DNA from: Methanomassiliicoccaceae archaeon UBA370
Lineage (GTDB): Archaea > Thermoplasmatota > Thermoplasmata > Methanomassiliicoccales > Methanomethylophilaceae
DNA: 64,000 bases
Reading direction: 5' to 3'
NCBI GenBank assembly: GCA_002505345.1
Contig: DAUY01000013.1
Location: 62,001-126,000, forward strand
A program made the translations under genes and the position numbers. This document shows, one piece after another, positions 44,638-53,994 of the stretch; positions within the stretch are counted from its first letter, which is position 1; each line of letters starts with the position of its first letter. The notes below the pieces were generated by a model. The model had not been told where the DNA came from. It worked only from the letters and a program-made list of their open reading frames with translations, and did not search any database.

Positions 44638-46379
44638 CACCAGAAACTCCCTGGTACGGCAAGTACGGCAATGTGCCCGCCAATCTTGAGTACCCGGACC
44701 TTACGATGTACGAATGCCTGATGAGGTCCGCCATCGATGGCCCTGAGACCGTGGCCTGCGAGTTCATGGGCCGCAGGACGAGATATTCCGACCTCATCGC
44801 GGAAGTGGACGCCTTGGCCGCCGCCCTGTATGGCCTGGGCATCCGAAAGGGCGACAGGGTGCTCGTCTGTCTTCCCAACAGCCCCCAGGCGCTGATATCG
44901 ATATACGGCATCAACAGGCTCGGGGCGGTGGCCACAATGATACACCCCCTCTCTGCCAGAGAGGAGATAAGATTCTACATCGAGAACTCCCGCAGCAAAG
45001 CGGCGATAGTCCTGGACCTGTTCTATCCCAACTTCCCTGCTGTCGACGGGTCCGGAACCCTGAAGAACATCATAGTCACAAGCATCAAGGACGGACTGGG
45101 AGCAGGCAAGGCCCTGCTGTACCAGATCGTCCAAGGCAGGAGGGACCCCAAGCCGAAGTTCGACGGCAAGGTCCTCAGATGGAACGACCTCATATGCATG
45201 GGCAGGGGGTCCGAGCTTCCGCCGATATCTTCATCCAAGGAGGACCCGGCATGCATCTTGTACAGCGGAGGGACCACCGGCCGCAGCAAGGGGGTGCTCC
45301 TGTCGAACATGAACATCAACGCCGCCGCCGTTCAGACCATGACCATGAGTGAGTCGGGCGAGGTAGGCGACACCATGCTTGCGATAATGCCGGTGTTCCA
45401 CGGCTTCGGCCTGTGCATATGCGTCCATATGGTTCTGTACATGGGCCGTACCTGCATCCTCATCCCCAAGTTTGAGCCAAGGTCCTACGCCAACATAGTC
45501 GTCAAGAACAAGCCCAACTTCATAGTCGGCGTCCCCTCCCTTTTCGAGCTGATGCTGAGGAACAAGAGGATCAGGAACGCAGACCTCTCTCATCTCAAAG
45601 GCGTTTTCTGCGGAGGGGACACGCTCACCGCTGACCTGAAGAAGAGGGTGGACGCGTTCCTCAGAGAGCATCGCTGCCGCACGACCGTGAGGGAAGGCTA
45701 CGGCGCCACAGAGTGCGTGGCGGCGTCATGCCTCTCCCCCAAGTCCGAAGAGAAGCAGCGCGAAGGGAGCATAGGCATCCCCTTCCCCGACACGCTTTAC
45801 AAGGTCGTCCGCGTCGGCACGATCGAGGCCGCAGATTACGGGGAAGACGGCGAGATATGCATTTCCGGCCCCTCGGTAATGATGGGCTATGTGGACGAAC
45901 CCGAGGAGACAGCCGAGGCCCTCAAGGTCCATGGCGACGGCATCAGATGGCTTCATACCGGGGACATTGGCTGCATGGACAGGGACGGATACGTCTATTT
46001 CAAGCAGAGGATCAAGAGGATGATCATAAGCTCGGGATACAACATATATCCTAACCAGATCGAGAACGTGATAAATTCGGTATCCTTCGTCCGCAGCTGC
46101 TATGCCATAGGCATCCCTCATCCGATTTATTCGCAGGTGGTGAAGGTGTTCGTGGTACTCGAGGATGGCACGCCGCCTACGTCCGAGACCAAGGAACGTA
46201 TCATGGAGGTCTGCAGGGACAAGATCTTCAGGTACGCCATTCCCCGTCAGATCGAATTTTTGAACGAACTGCCGATCACGAAGCTCGGCAAGATATACCA
46301 CGCCGAGTTGGAAAAGCTCTGCCCGGAGATAGGAGAGCTGCACGATCCCTTCTCCCCGGGCCCCGCGCAGAACGTGTGA
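44634..46379 (+). CDS. AMP-dependent acyl-CoA synthetase/ligase
   Basis: 581 residues from the GTG at 44634. It activates a carboxylic acid with ATP and joins it to CoA. Motifs: CILYSGGTTGRSKGVLLSN (P-loop), REGYGATECVAA, WLHTGDIGCMDRDGYVYFKQRIKRMII and the C-terminal ITKLGKIYHAELE with the catalytic Lys. The N-terminus resembles long-chain or aryl acid ligases (ALYGLGIRKGDRVLVCLPNSPQAL). Methanogens use ether lipids, so a fatty acid substrate is not obvious. It is coupled to the CAT-like gene. Confidence 0.9.
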   Translation: MTPETPWYGKYGNVPANLEYPDLTMYECLMRSAIDGPETVACEFMGRRTRYSDLIAEVDALAAALYGLGIRKGDRVLVCLPNSPQALISIYGINRLGAVATMIHPLSAREEIRFYIENSRSKAAIVLDLFYPNFPAVDGSGTLKNIIVTSIKDGLGAGKALLYQIVQGRRDPKPKFDGKVLRWNDLICMGRGSELPPISSSKEDPACILYSGGTTGRSKGVLLSNMNINAAAVQTMTMSESGEVGDTMLAIMPVFHGFGLCICVHMVLYMGRTCILIPKFEPRSYANIVVKNKPNFIVGVPSLFELMLRNKRIRNADLSHLKGVFCGGDTLTADLKKRVDAFLREHRCRTTVREGYGATECVAASCLSPKSEEKQREGSIGIPFPDTLYKVVRVGTIEAADYGEDGEICISGPSVMMGYVDEPEETAEALKVHGDGIRWLHTGDIGCMDRDGYVYFKQRIKRMIISSGYNIYPNQIENVINSVSFVRSCYAIGIPHPIYSQVVKVFVVLEDGTPPTSETKERIMEVCRDKIFRYAIPRQIEFLNELPITKLGKIYHAELEKLCPEIGELHDPFSPGPAQNV

Positions 46380-46397
46380 GAAGTAAAATGAGGGCCC

Positions 46398-46429
46398 CCT
46401 GCCGGATGACGGCAGGAAGGACAATTTTC
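46398..46429. terminator. Bidirectional hairpin between convergent genes
   Basis: CCTGCCG/CGGCAGG 7-bp stem with a GATGA loop, 18 bases after the ligase stop, followed by AATTTT; it also lies just beyond the ferritin stop on the other strand. Confidence 0.6.
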
Positions 46430-46439
46430 CGAGGGAGTC

Positions 46440-46760
46440 TTACTTCTTGACGAGCCCCTCTGCTTCCAGCTCTTCTATGACCTCTCTGACTTCTGCGGCC
46501 CCGCTTTCGAAAAGCTCGGCCTCCTTGGGGTCAAGGTATCTCATCAGAGTGACCAGTTCTCCGAAATGAGCTTTTTCTTCATCGCGGATCTCCTTGAGCA
46601 CGGCCTTCGCGACGGGGTTGTCGGTGGCCGCGGCGTGGGCGTCGTAAAGGAATATTGCCTCAAGCTCGCTGGCTATGTCCAGCCTTATGGCCTGGGCAAG
46701 TTCACGGTCTGTCATCTTCTTGCTTGAATTACCTGCGAACGGGTCCGGAAATATCGGCAT
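46440..46760 (-). CDS. EncFtn-type ferritin-like protein
   Basis: 106 residues starting MPIFPDPFAGNSSKKMTDRE. This matches encapsulated-ferritin/rubrerythrin-like proteins (usual start MPEFGNPFSG): two helices with the metal ligands E in SELEAIFLYDAHA and ExxH in DEEKAHFGELVTLM. Such proteins oxidise and store iron, normally inside encapsulin shells. No encapsulin gene is in the window and no encapsulin-targeting tail is evident. AAGGTGA precedes the ATG. Confidence 0.8.
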   Translation of the reverse strand: MPIFPDPFAGNSSKKMTDRELAQAIRLDIASELEAIFLYDAHAAATDNPVAKAVLKEIRDEEKAHFGELVTLMRYLDPKEAELFESGAAEVREVIEELEAEGLVKK

Positions 46761-46867
46761 GATTTCACCTTGAAGGGTGTAGAGGCCTACTGAAATAATA
46801 TGCTTCGGTCTTATCATCCGGAACGTAACGTCCGGCCGTCAGAGCGGAAACGTGCATCATCCTCAAT

Positions 46868-47461
46868 TCATCCGATCAGGTCCAGCATCTTGGCCACGTC
46901 CTCCGTCGCCATCGTTACCTTGGACCTCTCGATCAGGATGTTCCCTCCGGTCATGATATAGGACGGTATGATTCGGATGCATCCGTGATAGATCACGTCG
47001 TTTCTGAGCTTATATGTGGACACCGAGGGCACCGCGTTCTTCTTCGTGGCTTTTCTGGAGATCGTGTTGAAAGCTTTTTTGGCGACGTCCCCCATGAGCA
47101 TCACGACCATCAGGTTCGGAAACAAAGAAAGCTCTTTTTCAAGGTACGGCAGGCTCCTCTCTATTTCAGTCCTGTCTACCGCGCTTTTCGATTTCGGGGT
47201 TTTCACGGCATTTGTAACGTAGACGCCCATATGCAGAACGTCATAAATCGAAGACACAGGTGCGCCCGCGCTCCGAAGCAGCGAGACGGCGGCCATCGGA
47301 TAATCGGCGTCCGGACCACCGTAGAAATCTTGTTTCGGATCAGAGGGTACGACCTCGTTGATCATCACCGCCCTGATCGCCGAGGGGTCCAGTTCCACAT
47401 CGTTTAAGAAAATCCCGTCGGGAATGCCGATCGCCTTATCCAGTTCAGTTCTTATGTTCAT
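46868..47461 (-). CDS. Uracil-DNA-glycosylase-superfamily-like protein
   Basis: 197 residues. IRAVMINEVVPSDPKQDFYGG, VYVTNAVKTPKSK and ELSLFPNLMVVMLMGDVAKKAF follow the strand order of family 4-like uracil-DNA glycosylases, but it lacks their N-terminal FeS cysteines. The ATG at 47461 (AAGG in front) is chosen over a longer frame. It probably acts in base excision or on an unknown substrate. Divergent from the MarR gene. Confidence 0.6.
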   Translation of the reverse strand: MNIRTELDKAIGIPDGIFLNDVELDPSAIRAVMINEVVPSDPKQDFYGGPDADYPMAAVSLLRSAGAPVSSIYDVLHMGVYVTNAVKTPKSKSAVDRTEIERSLPYLEKELSLFPNLMVVMLMGDVAKKAFNTISRKATKKNAVPSVSTYKLRNDVIYHGCIRIIPSYIMTGGNILIERSKVTMATEDVAKMLDLIG

Positions 47462-47612
47462 CCTTGCGAGCCCCGTTGCCGGCCGATCGCCTTGCCGTCG
47501 CCGTCTGAAGCATATCCGCAGATTATAAGGTCGCGTGCCGACAAAAAGCAACCTTCCGTATTCAAAAAACGCTACGACTTTCATCAGCATCCGGAAGCCG
47601 GGCCCTGCGAAC

Positions 47613-47640
47613 GATTAAATACAAGGTTGACAAGTCAACC
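47613..47640 (+). promoter_or_regulatory. TATA box and MarR operator
   Basis: GATTAAATAC (47613-47622) is a TATA box and the perfect inverted repeat GGTTGAC-AA-GTCAACC (47625-47640) follows at once, only 5 bases before the GTG of the MarR gene. Binding there would block transcription, so autorepression of the MarR-ABC operon is likely. Spacing predicts a leaderless message. Confidence 0.75.
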
Positions 47641-47644
47641 GCCC

Positions 47645-48091
47645 GTGAATGAAATCGTTGACGAGCACATCTCGCCAAGAGCAATGAAACAGTTCATGGA
47701 CAAGAAGATGACAATTTACCTCGAACACCTGGACCTCCAGGGTTCGCAGGGACCTTATCTGATGGCGATCTCGCATAACCCGGGGGCGTCTATGAAGGAC
47801 ATAGCGGCATACATGATGGTCGACAAATCCATCACGACCCGCACGGTCAGGGCCCTCATCGAGATGGGGTTCGTGGCCAACTGCAGCGCCGATCCGAGGC
47901 GTTACACCCTGTCACTCACCGAAGAGGGGGAGTGCGCCGTAAAATTAATCAAAATAAAGCTTGGAGACATCTGGAAAGAGCTCCTCTCCGACCTGACAGA
48001 TGAGGAGCTGATAGTTTTCAGGTCAGCATGTTCCAAGATAAACAGCAAATTGAACCAGGATTTCAGCGAGCCCAAGGGGGCTCGGAATTGA
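47645..48091 (+). CDS. MarR-family repressor of the ABC exporter operon
   Basis: 148 residues from the GTG at 47645. The winged helix is GPYLMAISHNPGASMKDIAAYMMVDKSITTRTVRALIEMGFVAN with wing SADPRRYTLSLTEEG; flanking helices make the dimer. It overlaps the first ABC gene by 4 nt (TTGA), and a perfect palindrome sits in its promoter, so it presumably senses a drug or metabolite and derepresses the exporter. Confidence 0.88.
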   Translation: MNEIVDEHISPRAMKQFMDKKMTIYLEHLDLQGSQGPYLMAISHNPGASMKDIAAYMMVDKSITTRTVRALIEMGFVANCSADPRRYTLSLTEEGECAVKLIKIKLGDIWKELLSDLTDEELIVFRSACSKINSKLNQDFSEPKGARN

Positions 48092-49839
48092 TACTCAAAT
48101 ACGTAAGCAAAAAGGAATGGTCACTTGTCGCGGCCTGTTTCGTCCTGATATGCCTCCAGGTCTACCTGGAACTCGAGATCCCGGGCTACATGTCGCAGAT
48201 CACCACGCTGCTGACGACCGGCGGTACCGTCGCGCAGGTGATGGACGAGGGCTGGCCGATGATCGCATGCGCGTTCGGCAGCCTGCTGGCGGCAATCGTC
48301 GTGGGGGCGGTGGCCGCATACGTCGCCGCGTCCCTTTCCAAACGCATACGCAAGATGCAGTTCGACAACGTCGAGACGTTCTCAATGGAAGAGATCGGCA
48401 GATTCTCTCTGGCTAGCCTAATCACCCGTTCGACGAACGACGTCACCCAGGTGCAGATGGCCTTCGCCATGGGGATGCAGATATTGATCAAGGCGCCGGT
48501 AATGGCGATCTGGGCGATCGTCAAGATCTCCGACAAGGACATGAGCTGGACCGTGGCCACCGCTGTGGCGGTGGCGGTAATGATGGTCACGATCGGCATC
48601 ATCATGGTACTCGTTGTCCCGCGCTTCAAGATGATCCAGAAACTCACGGACAACCTGAACCAGATCACCGGCGAGGGGCTGTCGGGAGTCAGGGTCGTCC
48701 GGGCATACAACGCCGAGAGCTACCAGGAGGAGAAGTTCGAGAAGGCCAACGAAGGCCTCACATCGACGAATCTTTTCGTGAACCGCTCCCTTGCGGTGCT
48801 GTTCCCCATTATGACGGCGATCATGAGCCTGCTGTCTTTGTCCATTTACATGATCGGGGCGATACTGATCTCCGCCGCCGCAGGCGTAGGTGAAAGACTG
48901 ACCCTGTTCTCCGATATGATCGTCTTTTCATCGTATGCGATGCAGGTGGTGATGGCCTTCATGATGATGGTCTTCATATTCATGATACTCCCGCGTGCGA
49001 CGGTCGCCGCCAGGCGTATCGAGGAGGTAATCAACACGGAGCCCTCCATCACGGACGGCACGAAGACGTCCTCTCCCGAAGGGAGAGAGGGAGAGATCGA
49101 GTTCAGGAACGTCTCCTTCAAATATCCGGGCGCCGCCGAGAGCGTCCTCGAGGATATAAGTTTCAAGGCGAAGAAGGGAGAGACCATAGCTTTCATCGGG
49201 TCCACGGGAAGCGGAAAGAGCACGCTGATCAACCTGGTGATGCGCTTCTACGACGTCACGGGCGGGCAGGTGCTCGTCGACGGCGAGGACGTACGCGACT
49301 ACAAGCTGAACGCGCTTCGGAGGAAGATCGGATACATCCCGCAGAAGGCCACGATCTTCTCCGGAACGGTGTACGGCAACGTCAACTACGGCGACACGTC
49401 GGAAGAACGCACTATAGAGGACGTCAAGAAGGCGGTAGGCATCGCACAGGGCACGGACTTCGTGGAAAAGATGGACGGCGGATACGAGGGCAGGATCGCC
49501 GAGGGCGGCACAAACCTCTCGGGGGGCCAGAAGCAGCGCCTGTCCATCGCACGTGCGATATGCAGGAAGCCCGAGTTCTACATTTTCGACGATTCGTTCT
49601 CCGCATTGGACTACAAGACCGATCGTTCCCTCCGAGATGCGCTCAAAAAGGAGACCGCAGGCGTGACAAGCCTGATCGTGGCGCAGAGGATAGGCACGAT
49701 AATGGACGCCGATACGATAGTCGTCCTCGACGAAGGGCGCATAGCCGGAATAGGCGCTCATGACGACCTGCTCGAGAGCAGCGAGGTGTACCGCGAGATA
49801 GCATATTCCCAGCTCTCCGAAGAGGAGTTGGTAAGATGA
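48088..49839 (+). CDS. ABC multidrug exporter, half-transporter 1
   Basis: 583 residues from the TTG at 48088 with AAGGGGG ahead. Six-helix membrane domain, then an ATPase domain: Walker A GSTGSGKSTLI, Q-loop YIPQKATIFSGTV, signature NLSGGQKQRLS and FIFDDSFSALD (the base after Walker B is Ser, not the catalytic Glu), with an atypical switch region (AQRIGTIMDADTIVV lacks the His). It is therefore the degenerate-site half of a heterodimer. Confidence 0.92.
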   Translation: MILKYVSKKEWSLVAACFVLICLQVYLELEIPGYMSQITTLLTTGGTVAQVMDEGWPMIACAFGSLLAAIVVGAVAAYVAASLSKRIRKMQFDNVETFSMEEIGRFSLASLITRSTNDVTQVQMAFAMGMQILIKAPVMAIWAIVKISDKDMSWTVATAVAVAVMMVTIGIIMVLVVPRFKMIQKLTDNLNQITGEGLSGVRVVRAYNAESYQEEKFEKANEGLTSTNLFVNRSLAVLFPIMTAIMSLLSLSIYMIGAILISAAAGVGERLTLFSDMIVFSSYAMQVVMAFMMMVFIFMILPRATVAARRIEEVINTEPSITDGTKTSSPEGREGEIEFRNVSFKYPGAAESVLEDISFKAKKGETIAFIGSTGSGKSTLINLVMRFYDVTGGQVLVDGEDVRDYKLNALRRKIGYIPQKATIFSGTVYGNVNYGDTSEERTIEDVKKAVGIAQGTDFVEKMDGGYEGRIAEGGTNLSGGQKQRLSIARAICRKPEFYIFDDSFSALDYKTDRSLRDALKKETAGVTSLIVAQRIGTIMDADTIVVLDEGRIAGIGAHDDLLESSEVYREIAYSQLSEEELVR

Positions 49840-51644
49840 GCGGGAGAAGAGGGCCGGCAGACCATCCCGGCATGACCGCAGAGAAGCCCAAGGCGTTCAC
49901 GGAAGCATGGAAGAAGATATTCTCCTATATGGGGAAATACAGGATCGCGGTCTGGATCTCGATCGTTTTCGCGGTGGTCGGTACCGTGATGATACTCGTC
50001 GGCCCCAACAAGCTGAGGGACCTGACGGACCTGATCGCCGGGGGCCTGGTCACCGGCAGCATAGACATGGGCGCCATATGGGAGATAGGCCTGTTCCTGA
50101 TCGCGATATATGCGACGAGCACGGTGCTGACGTTCGTCCAGAACTACATCCTTGCGACAGTTTCGCAGAAGATGGCCTCCAAGTTCCGTACGGACATCTC
50201 GAAAAAGATCAACCGTCTTCCTCTGAGGTATTTCGACACCTCCAGCAGCGGTGACGTCCTCAGCCGCGCCACGAACGACGTGGACACGCTGGGCCAGTCC
50301 ATGAACCAGAGCATCGGCCTGCTGATCACCTCGGTGACCATGCTTCTCGGGTCTCTCGTCATGATGGTGTACACGAACTACATCATGGCCGCCGTGACCG
50401 TGCTCTCATGTGTCGCCGGCTTCGGGATGATGATACTGATCATGAGGTACTCTCAGAAGTATTTCGGCATCCAGCAGGAGAACCTCGGCAACATGAACGG
50501 GCACGTCGCGGAGATATATTCGGCGCATAACGTGGTCAAAGTGTACAACGGGCAGAAAGAGGCCTCTAAGAAGTTCGACTCCATAAACGAGGAGCTGGCC
50601 CGCAGCGCGTTCATGTCCCAGTTCCTGTCGGGCCTCATGATGCCCCTGATGAACTTCATAGGCAACTTCGGATACGTGACGGTGTGCGTCGTCGGTGCGG
50701 CGATGGTCATCAACGGGCAGATATCCATAGGCGTCATCGTCGCCTTCATGATCTACGTGCGTCTGTTCACCCAGCCCCTGGCCCAGATGGCCCAGGCCTT
50801 CACGGGGATGCAGTCCGTCGCGGCCGCGGGCGAACGGGTGTTCGAGTTCATCGAGGAAGAGGAGCTGTCCGAAGAGGTCGTCAGCCCGCGCAAGCTCGAG
50901 AAGGTCGAAGGCCACGTGGAATTCAGGAACGTGCACTTCAGCTACGTTCCCGGCAGGGAGGTCATCCACGGATTCTCGGCGGAAATAAAGCCCGGTCAGA
51001 AGATAGCCATCGTCGGGCCCACCGGTGCCGGTAAGACGACCATGGTCAATCTCCTGATGAGGTTTTACGATACCGATAGCGGAGACATCCTGATAGACGG
51101 CGTGTCGATCAAAGAAATGAGGCGCAGCGACGTCCACGACCTGTTCTGCATGGTCCTCCAAGACACATGGATTTTCGAGGGGACCGTGAAGGAGAACATC
51201 ATCTATTGCAAGGAGGGAGTGACCGACGAGCAGGTCGTGGAAGCATGCAAGGCCGTGGGCATCCATCATTTCATAAAGACCCTGCCCAAGGGATACGATA
51301 CCATGCTGGACAACACGACCTCCCTTTCCGTGGGACAGAGGCAGCAGATCACCATCGCCCGTGCGATAGTCGAGAACGCGCCCCTCCTGATATTGGACGA
51401 GGCGACGAGCTCGGTGGACACCAGGACCGAGAGGGCGATCCAGAGCGCAATGGACCAGATGACCGTGGGGCGTACGTCCTTCGTCATCGCGCACCGCCTC
51501 TCCACCATCAAAAACTCCGACCTGATCCTTCTTATGAGGGGAGGTAACATAGTCGAGCAGGGGACCCACGACGAGCTTCTGGCCGCGGGAGCGTTCTACA
51601 GCGAGATGTACAACAGCCAGTTCGAGGACGGGGGAGAGGACTGA
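49836..51644 (+). CDS. ABC multidrug exporter, half-transporter 2
   Basis: 602 residues, ATG overlapping the previous stop (ATGA). Six membrane helices (for example LPLRYFDTSSSGDVLSRATNDVDTLGQ after helix 2) and an ATPase with Walker A GPTGAGKTTMV, LQDTWIFEGTVKENI, signature SLSVGQRQQIT, a full LLILDEATSSVDTR and the switch AHRLSTIKNSDLI. In this heterodimer it donates the catalytic Glu and His while half 1 donates the canonical signature. Confidence 0.93.
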   Translation: MSGRRGPADHPGMTAEKPKAFTEAWKKIFSYMGKYRIAVWISIVFAVVGTVMILVGPNKLRDLTDLIAGGLVTGSIDMGAIWEIGLFLIAIYATSTVLTFVQNYILATVSQKMASKFRTDISKKINRLPLRYFDTSSSGDVLSRATNDVDTLGQSMNQSIGLLITSVTMLLGSLVMMVYTNYIMAAVTVLSCVAGFGMMILIMRYSQKYFGIQQENLGNMNGHVAEIYSAHNVVKVYNGQKEASKKFDSINEELARSAFMSQFLSGLMMPLMNFIGNFGYVTVCVVGAAMVINGQISIGVIVAFMIYVRLFTQPLAQMAQAFTGMQSVAAAGERVFEFIEEEELSEEVVSPRKLEKVEGHVEFRNVHFSYVPGREVIHGFSAEIKPGQKIAIVGPTGAGKTTMVNLLMRFYDTDSGDILIDGVSIKEMRRSDVHDLFCMVLQDTWIFEGTVKENIIYCKEGVTDEQVVEACKAVGIHHFIKTLPKGYDTMLDNTTSLSVGQRQQITIARAIVENAPLLILDEATSSVDTRTERAIQSAMDQMTVGRTSFVIAHRLSTIKNSDLILLMRGGNIVEQGTHDELLAAGAFYSEMYNSQFEDGGED

Positions 51645-51656
51645 AACGCCAATGAC

Positions 51657-51695
51657 GGACGGCGGCGCAAAGTTCCGCCGTCCGGAACCTTCTTA
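51657..51695 (+). terminator. Hairpin terminator after the ABC operon
   Basis: Perfect 9-bp stem GGACGGCGG/CCGCCGTCC with a nine-base loop, followed by CCTTCTTATCT. Confidence 0.6.
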
Positions 51696-51880
51696 TCTCA
51701 TACGCAACGGCCTTCTTCGCCTCACCGAAGACATCATATTCGGTTTCGCACGCCTCTGAAAGGCGGAGGAAGCCACCGATTGCGCCATAGTGGCGTAAAA
51801 AATTTGAGGCGGCGTACCAACGGACGGAGACCGTCCGGTCCCTGTTCGGACGCCGCTCGCTTTACCGTTTCGGCGGCGTC

Positions 51881-52237
51881 TCATTCGCCGCAATCGTCGT
51901 GGTGCATGTGCTCGTGGCACACCGAACCGGTGGACTTGAGGTCTCCCTTCAGATATCTCTCCGCCGCCGTCCTGGCGTCTCCCGCGGCGCCGATTATCAC
52001 TTCGATCCCGTTTTTATTGAACAGGTCGACGGCGGCCGCGCCCATCCCTCCCGATATGATCACGTCCGCTCCGTTCTCTTTCAGGAACATCGGAAGGAAA
52101 TTGGGACGGTGCCCCGGATTTTCTATCGCGCCCGCCGCAGTTATCTTGCCGTTCTCCGCGTCGAACGTCCTGAACGATCCGCAGTGTCCGAAATGTCCTG
52201 TCACATTCTCTCCGTCGCTTGCTACTACTATTCTCAT
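51881..52237 (-). CDS. NifX/NafY-like (orange-protein-type) metal-cluster protein
   Basis: 118 residues of the dinitrogenase FeMo-cofactor-binding fold: IVVASDGENVTGHFGHCGSF, ADVIISGGMGAAAVDLF and GIEVIIGAAGDARTAAERYL. The His/Cys-rich tail CHEHMHHDDCGE may bind metal. In bacteria such proteins carry Mo-Cu or Fe-Mo clusters. Last gene of a six-gene operon on this strand. Confidence 0.88.
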   Translation of the reverse strand: MRIVVASDGENVTGHFGHCGSFRTFDAENGKITAAGAIENPGHRPNFLPMFLKENGADVIISGGMGAAAVDLFNKNGIEVIIGAAGDARTAAERYLKGDLKSTGSVCHEHMHHDDCGE

Positions 52238-52297
52238 TTTTTCTTCTCCTTTGTTTTTTCCATGTTGTCTATCTTCATATCTTTCGCTTTGAGGTCG

Positions 52298-53119
52298 TCA
52301 TATCTCAAGAACGTCTCCCGTTTTCAGTGCGGATAAGCGGTCTCCCAGGACCTCTTTCATGTGCCCGTATGCCGTCTCGCCCGTGCAGTGGCCGGTGTAG
52401 AAATCGGCGCCGGTCTTCAGAAGGACCTCGGAAACGCTACGCGCCTCCGATCCGGCATCTGGACCGCAGGACCGTGTCTTGAGGTGGAAGCCTCCGATCA
52501 CCGTGTCCGGATACCTGCCCATGATATCCCGTGCCTTCTCCACGATGTTTGCGATCCCCCGATGAGAACATCCGGAGATCAGGACGGTCTTGCCTTCCTC
52601 CTCCAGGATCAGGCTCTGTTCGTGTGCGAAATCATCCGGGCGAAGGTCGTTTTCGATTTTCAAAAAAAGGTTGCCGTTGCCGCTCGGAACCGGACACGCG
52701 TTTCCCACATCGCAGAAAAGCACCGCTCCCTCGGAGATATTCGTCTCCCCGTCCGTTAGGACCACGCGCCCGTTGTGTTCGAGGCCCGGGTCGAGACCTA
52801 TGTCCGCATAGCTTCCGTCGGACCTCAGGGAAAGATGGGTTTCGAACGCCCTTCTGTGAACGTATACCGGGGCGTGCCCGTTGGCCGCCAGGAAAGCGGC
52901 CATTCCGCCGCCGTGGTCGTAGTGGCCGTGCGATATTACGGCCGCATCGACTTCCCGGAGGTCTGCTCCCAGGATCTCCGCGTTGCGGACGAATCTGTCG
53001 CTCTGCCCCGTATCGAAAAGAAAGACCGTCTTCTTCATTTTTATGTAAAGGCTGAGCCCGTGCTCTCCCTCCGGCCCGCCCGGACCCGAAGTGTTCTCGA
53101 CCAGAACAAAGACTTTCAT
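52298..53119 (-). CDS. Metallo-beta-lactamase-fold hydrolase
   Basis: 273 residues starting MKVFVLVENTSGPG. The zinc motif is SHGHYDHGGGMAAF (HxHxDH form), with SGCSHRGIANIV and GGFHL downstream, as in the group near 7,8-dihydropterin-6-methyl-aminobenzene-phosphate synthase. It overlaps the ATPase gene by 4 nt (ATGA). Substrate unknown; such a gene is a regular member of orp-like operons. Confidence 0.85.
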   Translation of the reverse strand: MKVFVLVENTSGPGGPEGEHGLSLYIKMKKTVFLFDTGQSDRFVRNAEILGADLREVDAAVISHGHYDHGGGMAAFLAANGHAPVYVHRRAFETHLSLRSDGSYADIGLDPGLEHNGRVVLTDGETNISEGAVLFCDVGNACPVPSGNGNLFLKIENDLRPDDFAHEQSLILEEEGKTVLISGCSHRGIANIVEKARDIMGRYPDTVIGGFHLKTRSCGPDAGSEARSVSEVLLKTGADFYTGHCTGETAYGHMKEVLGDRLSALKTGDVLEI

Positions 53120-53994
53120 ACGCCCTCCCCCCCTTCCATCAGTTTCACGATCTTTCCGAATATGGTTCGTACGGCCTCTCCCGCAGGACATTCCACGTCC
53201 GCCAGGGTAAGCCCCCTGTTCACGGCATCCACTGCCTTGGGGTCATACGGTATTTCTCCCAGGTAGGGCACGCCTCTTCCGGAGCACAGCGACCTTATCC
53301 GTTCGGTCATGGCGGGATTCGTGTCGGACCTGTTGACGCATACGGCCGTCCGGGGGCCCAGACGGTCGGCGGTATCCAGCACCCTCTCCATGTCGCTGAT
53401 GCCCGACAGGGAGGGCTCGGCCACGACCAGCACAGTATGTACGCCCGTGATCGAAGCGATAACGGGGCACCCTATCCCCGGCGACCCGTCTATAATGGCG
53501 AAAGGAGCATTTCCGGCGGCCTTTTTCATCTGTTTCTTGACCTCTGTGACCAGAAGCCCGGTCGTACCGTTGCCCATCCTCAGCCGTGCCGTCGAAAATA
53601 TCCCCCTTTCCGTGTCCGAGTAGAGCATCAGGTCTCCGGCGACTGACGGGAGCATTTCGATGGCATCCGACGGGCACATCGCCTTGCAGAGCCCGCATCC
53701 CTCGCAGGCATAGGGGTTCACCTCTGCGCGATCGCCCATATCGATAGCTCCGAAACGGCACTTGTCGGAACATATGCCGCACATTGTGCAGAGGTCCTTG
53801 TCGATGCGGGCCTTGGGAAGACCGAAATAATCCTTCCTTTCCGCATCTTCGCCGTATCCGAGCACAAGGTGGAGGTTCGGCGCGTCCACGTCGCAGTCTG
53901 CGCATGCCGGCGCTTCGGACATGCGTATCATAGCACTTGCCACCGTCGTCTTTCCCGTACCGCCTTTGCCGCTCAGGATGAGAAGCTGTTTCAT
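53116..53994 (-). CDS. ParA/MinD-type ATPase with inserted 2[4Fe-4S] ferredoxin
   Basis: 292 residues. The deviant Walker A is LSGKGGTGKTTVA (8-20). Two CxxCxxC clusters (CTMCGICSDKC and CEGCGLCKAMC, residues about 69-107) are inserted after the first strands, and IIDGSPGIGCPV is Walker B. These ATPases bear or move FeS/metal clusters; in Desulfovibrio orp operons two such proteins work with the orange protein. It overlaps its neighbours by 4 nt on both sides. Confidence 0.92.
   Translation of the reverse strand: MKQLLILSGKGGTGKTTVASAMIRMSEAPACADCDVDAPNLHLVLGYGEDAERKDYFGLPKARIDKDLCTMCGICSDKCRFGAIDMGDRAEVNPYACEGCGLCKAMCPSDAIEMLPSVAGDLMLYSDTERGIFSTARLRMGNGTTGLLVTEVKKQMKKAAGNAPFAIIDGSPGIGCPVIASITGVHTVLVVAEPSLSGISDMERVLDTADRLGPRTAVCVNRSDTNPAMTERIRSLCSGRGVPYLGEIPYDPKAVDAVNRGLTLADVECPAGEAVRTIFGKIVKLMEGGEGV

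Noticed and set aside
51684..51880. Possible RNA gene with several short inverted repeats
   Set aside because: Only short GC-rich hairpins are visible, with no conserved RNA structure that I can name.
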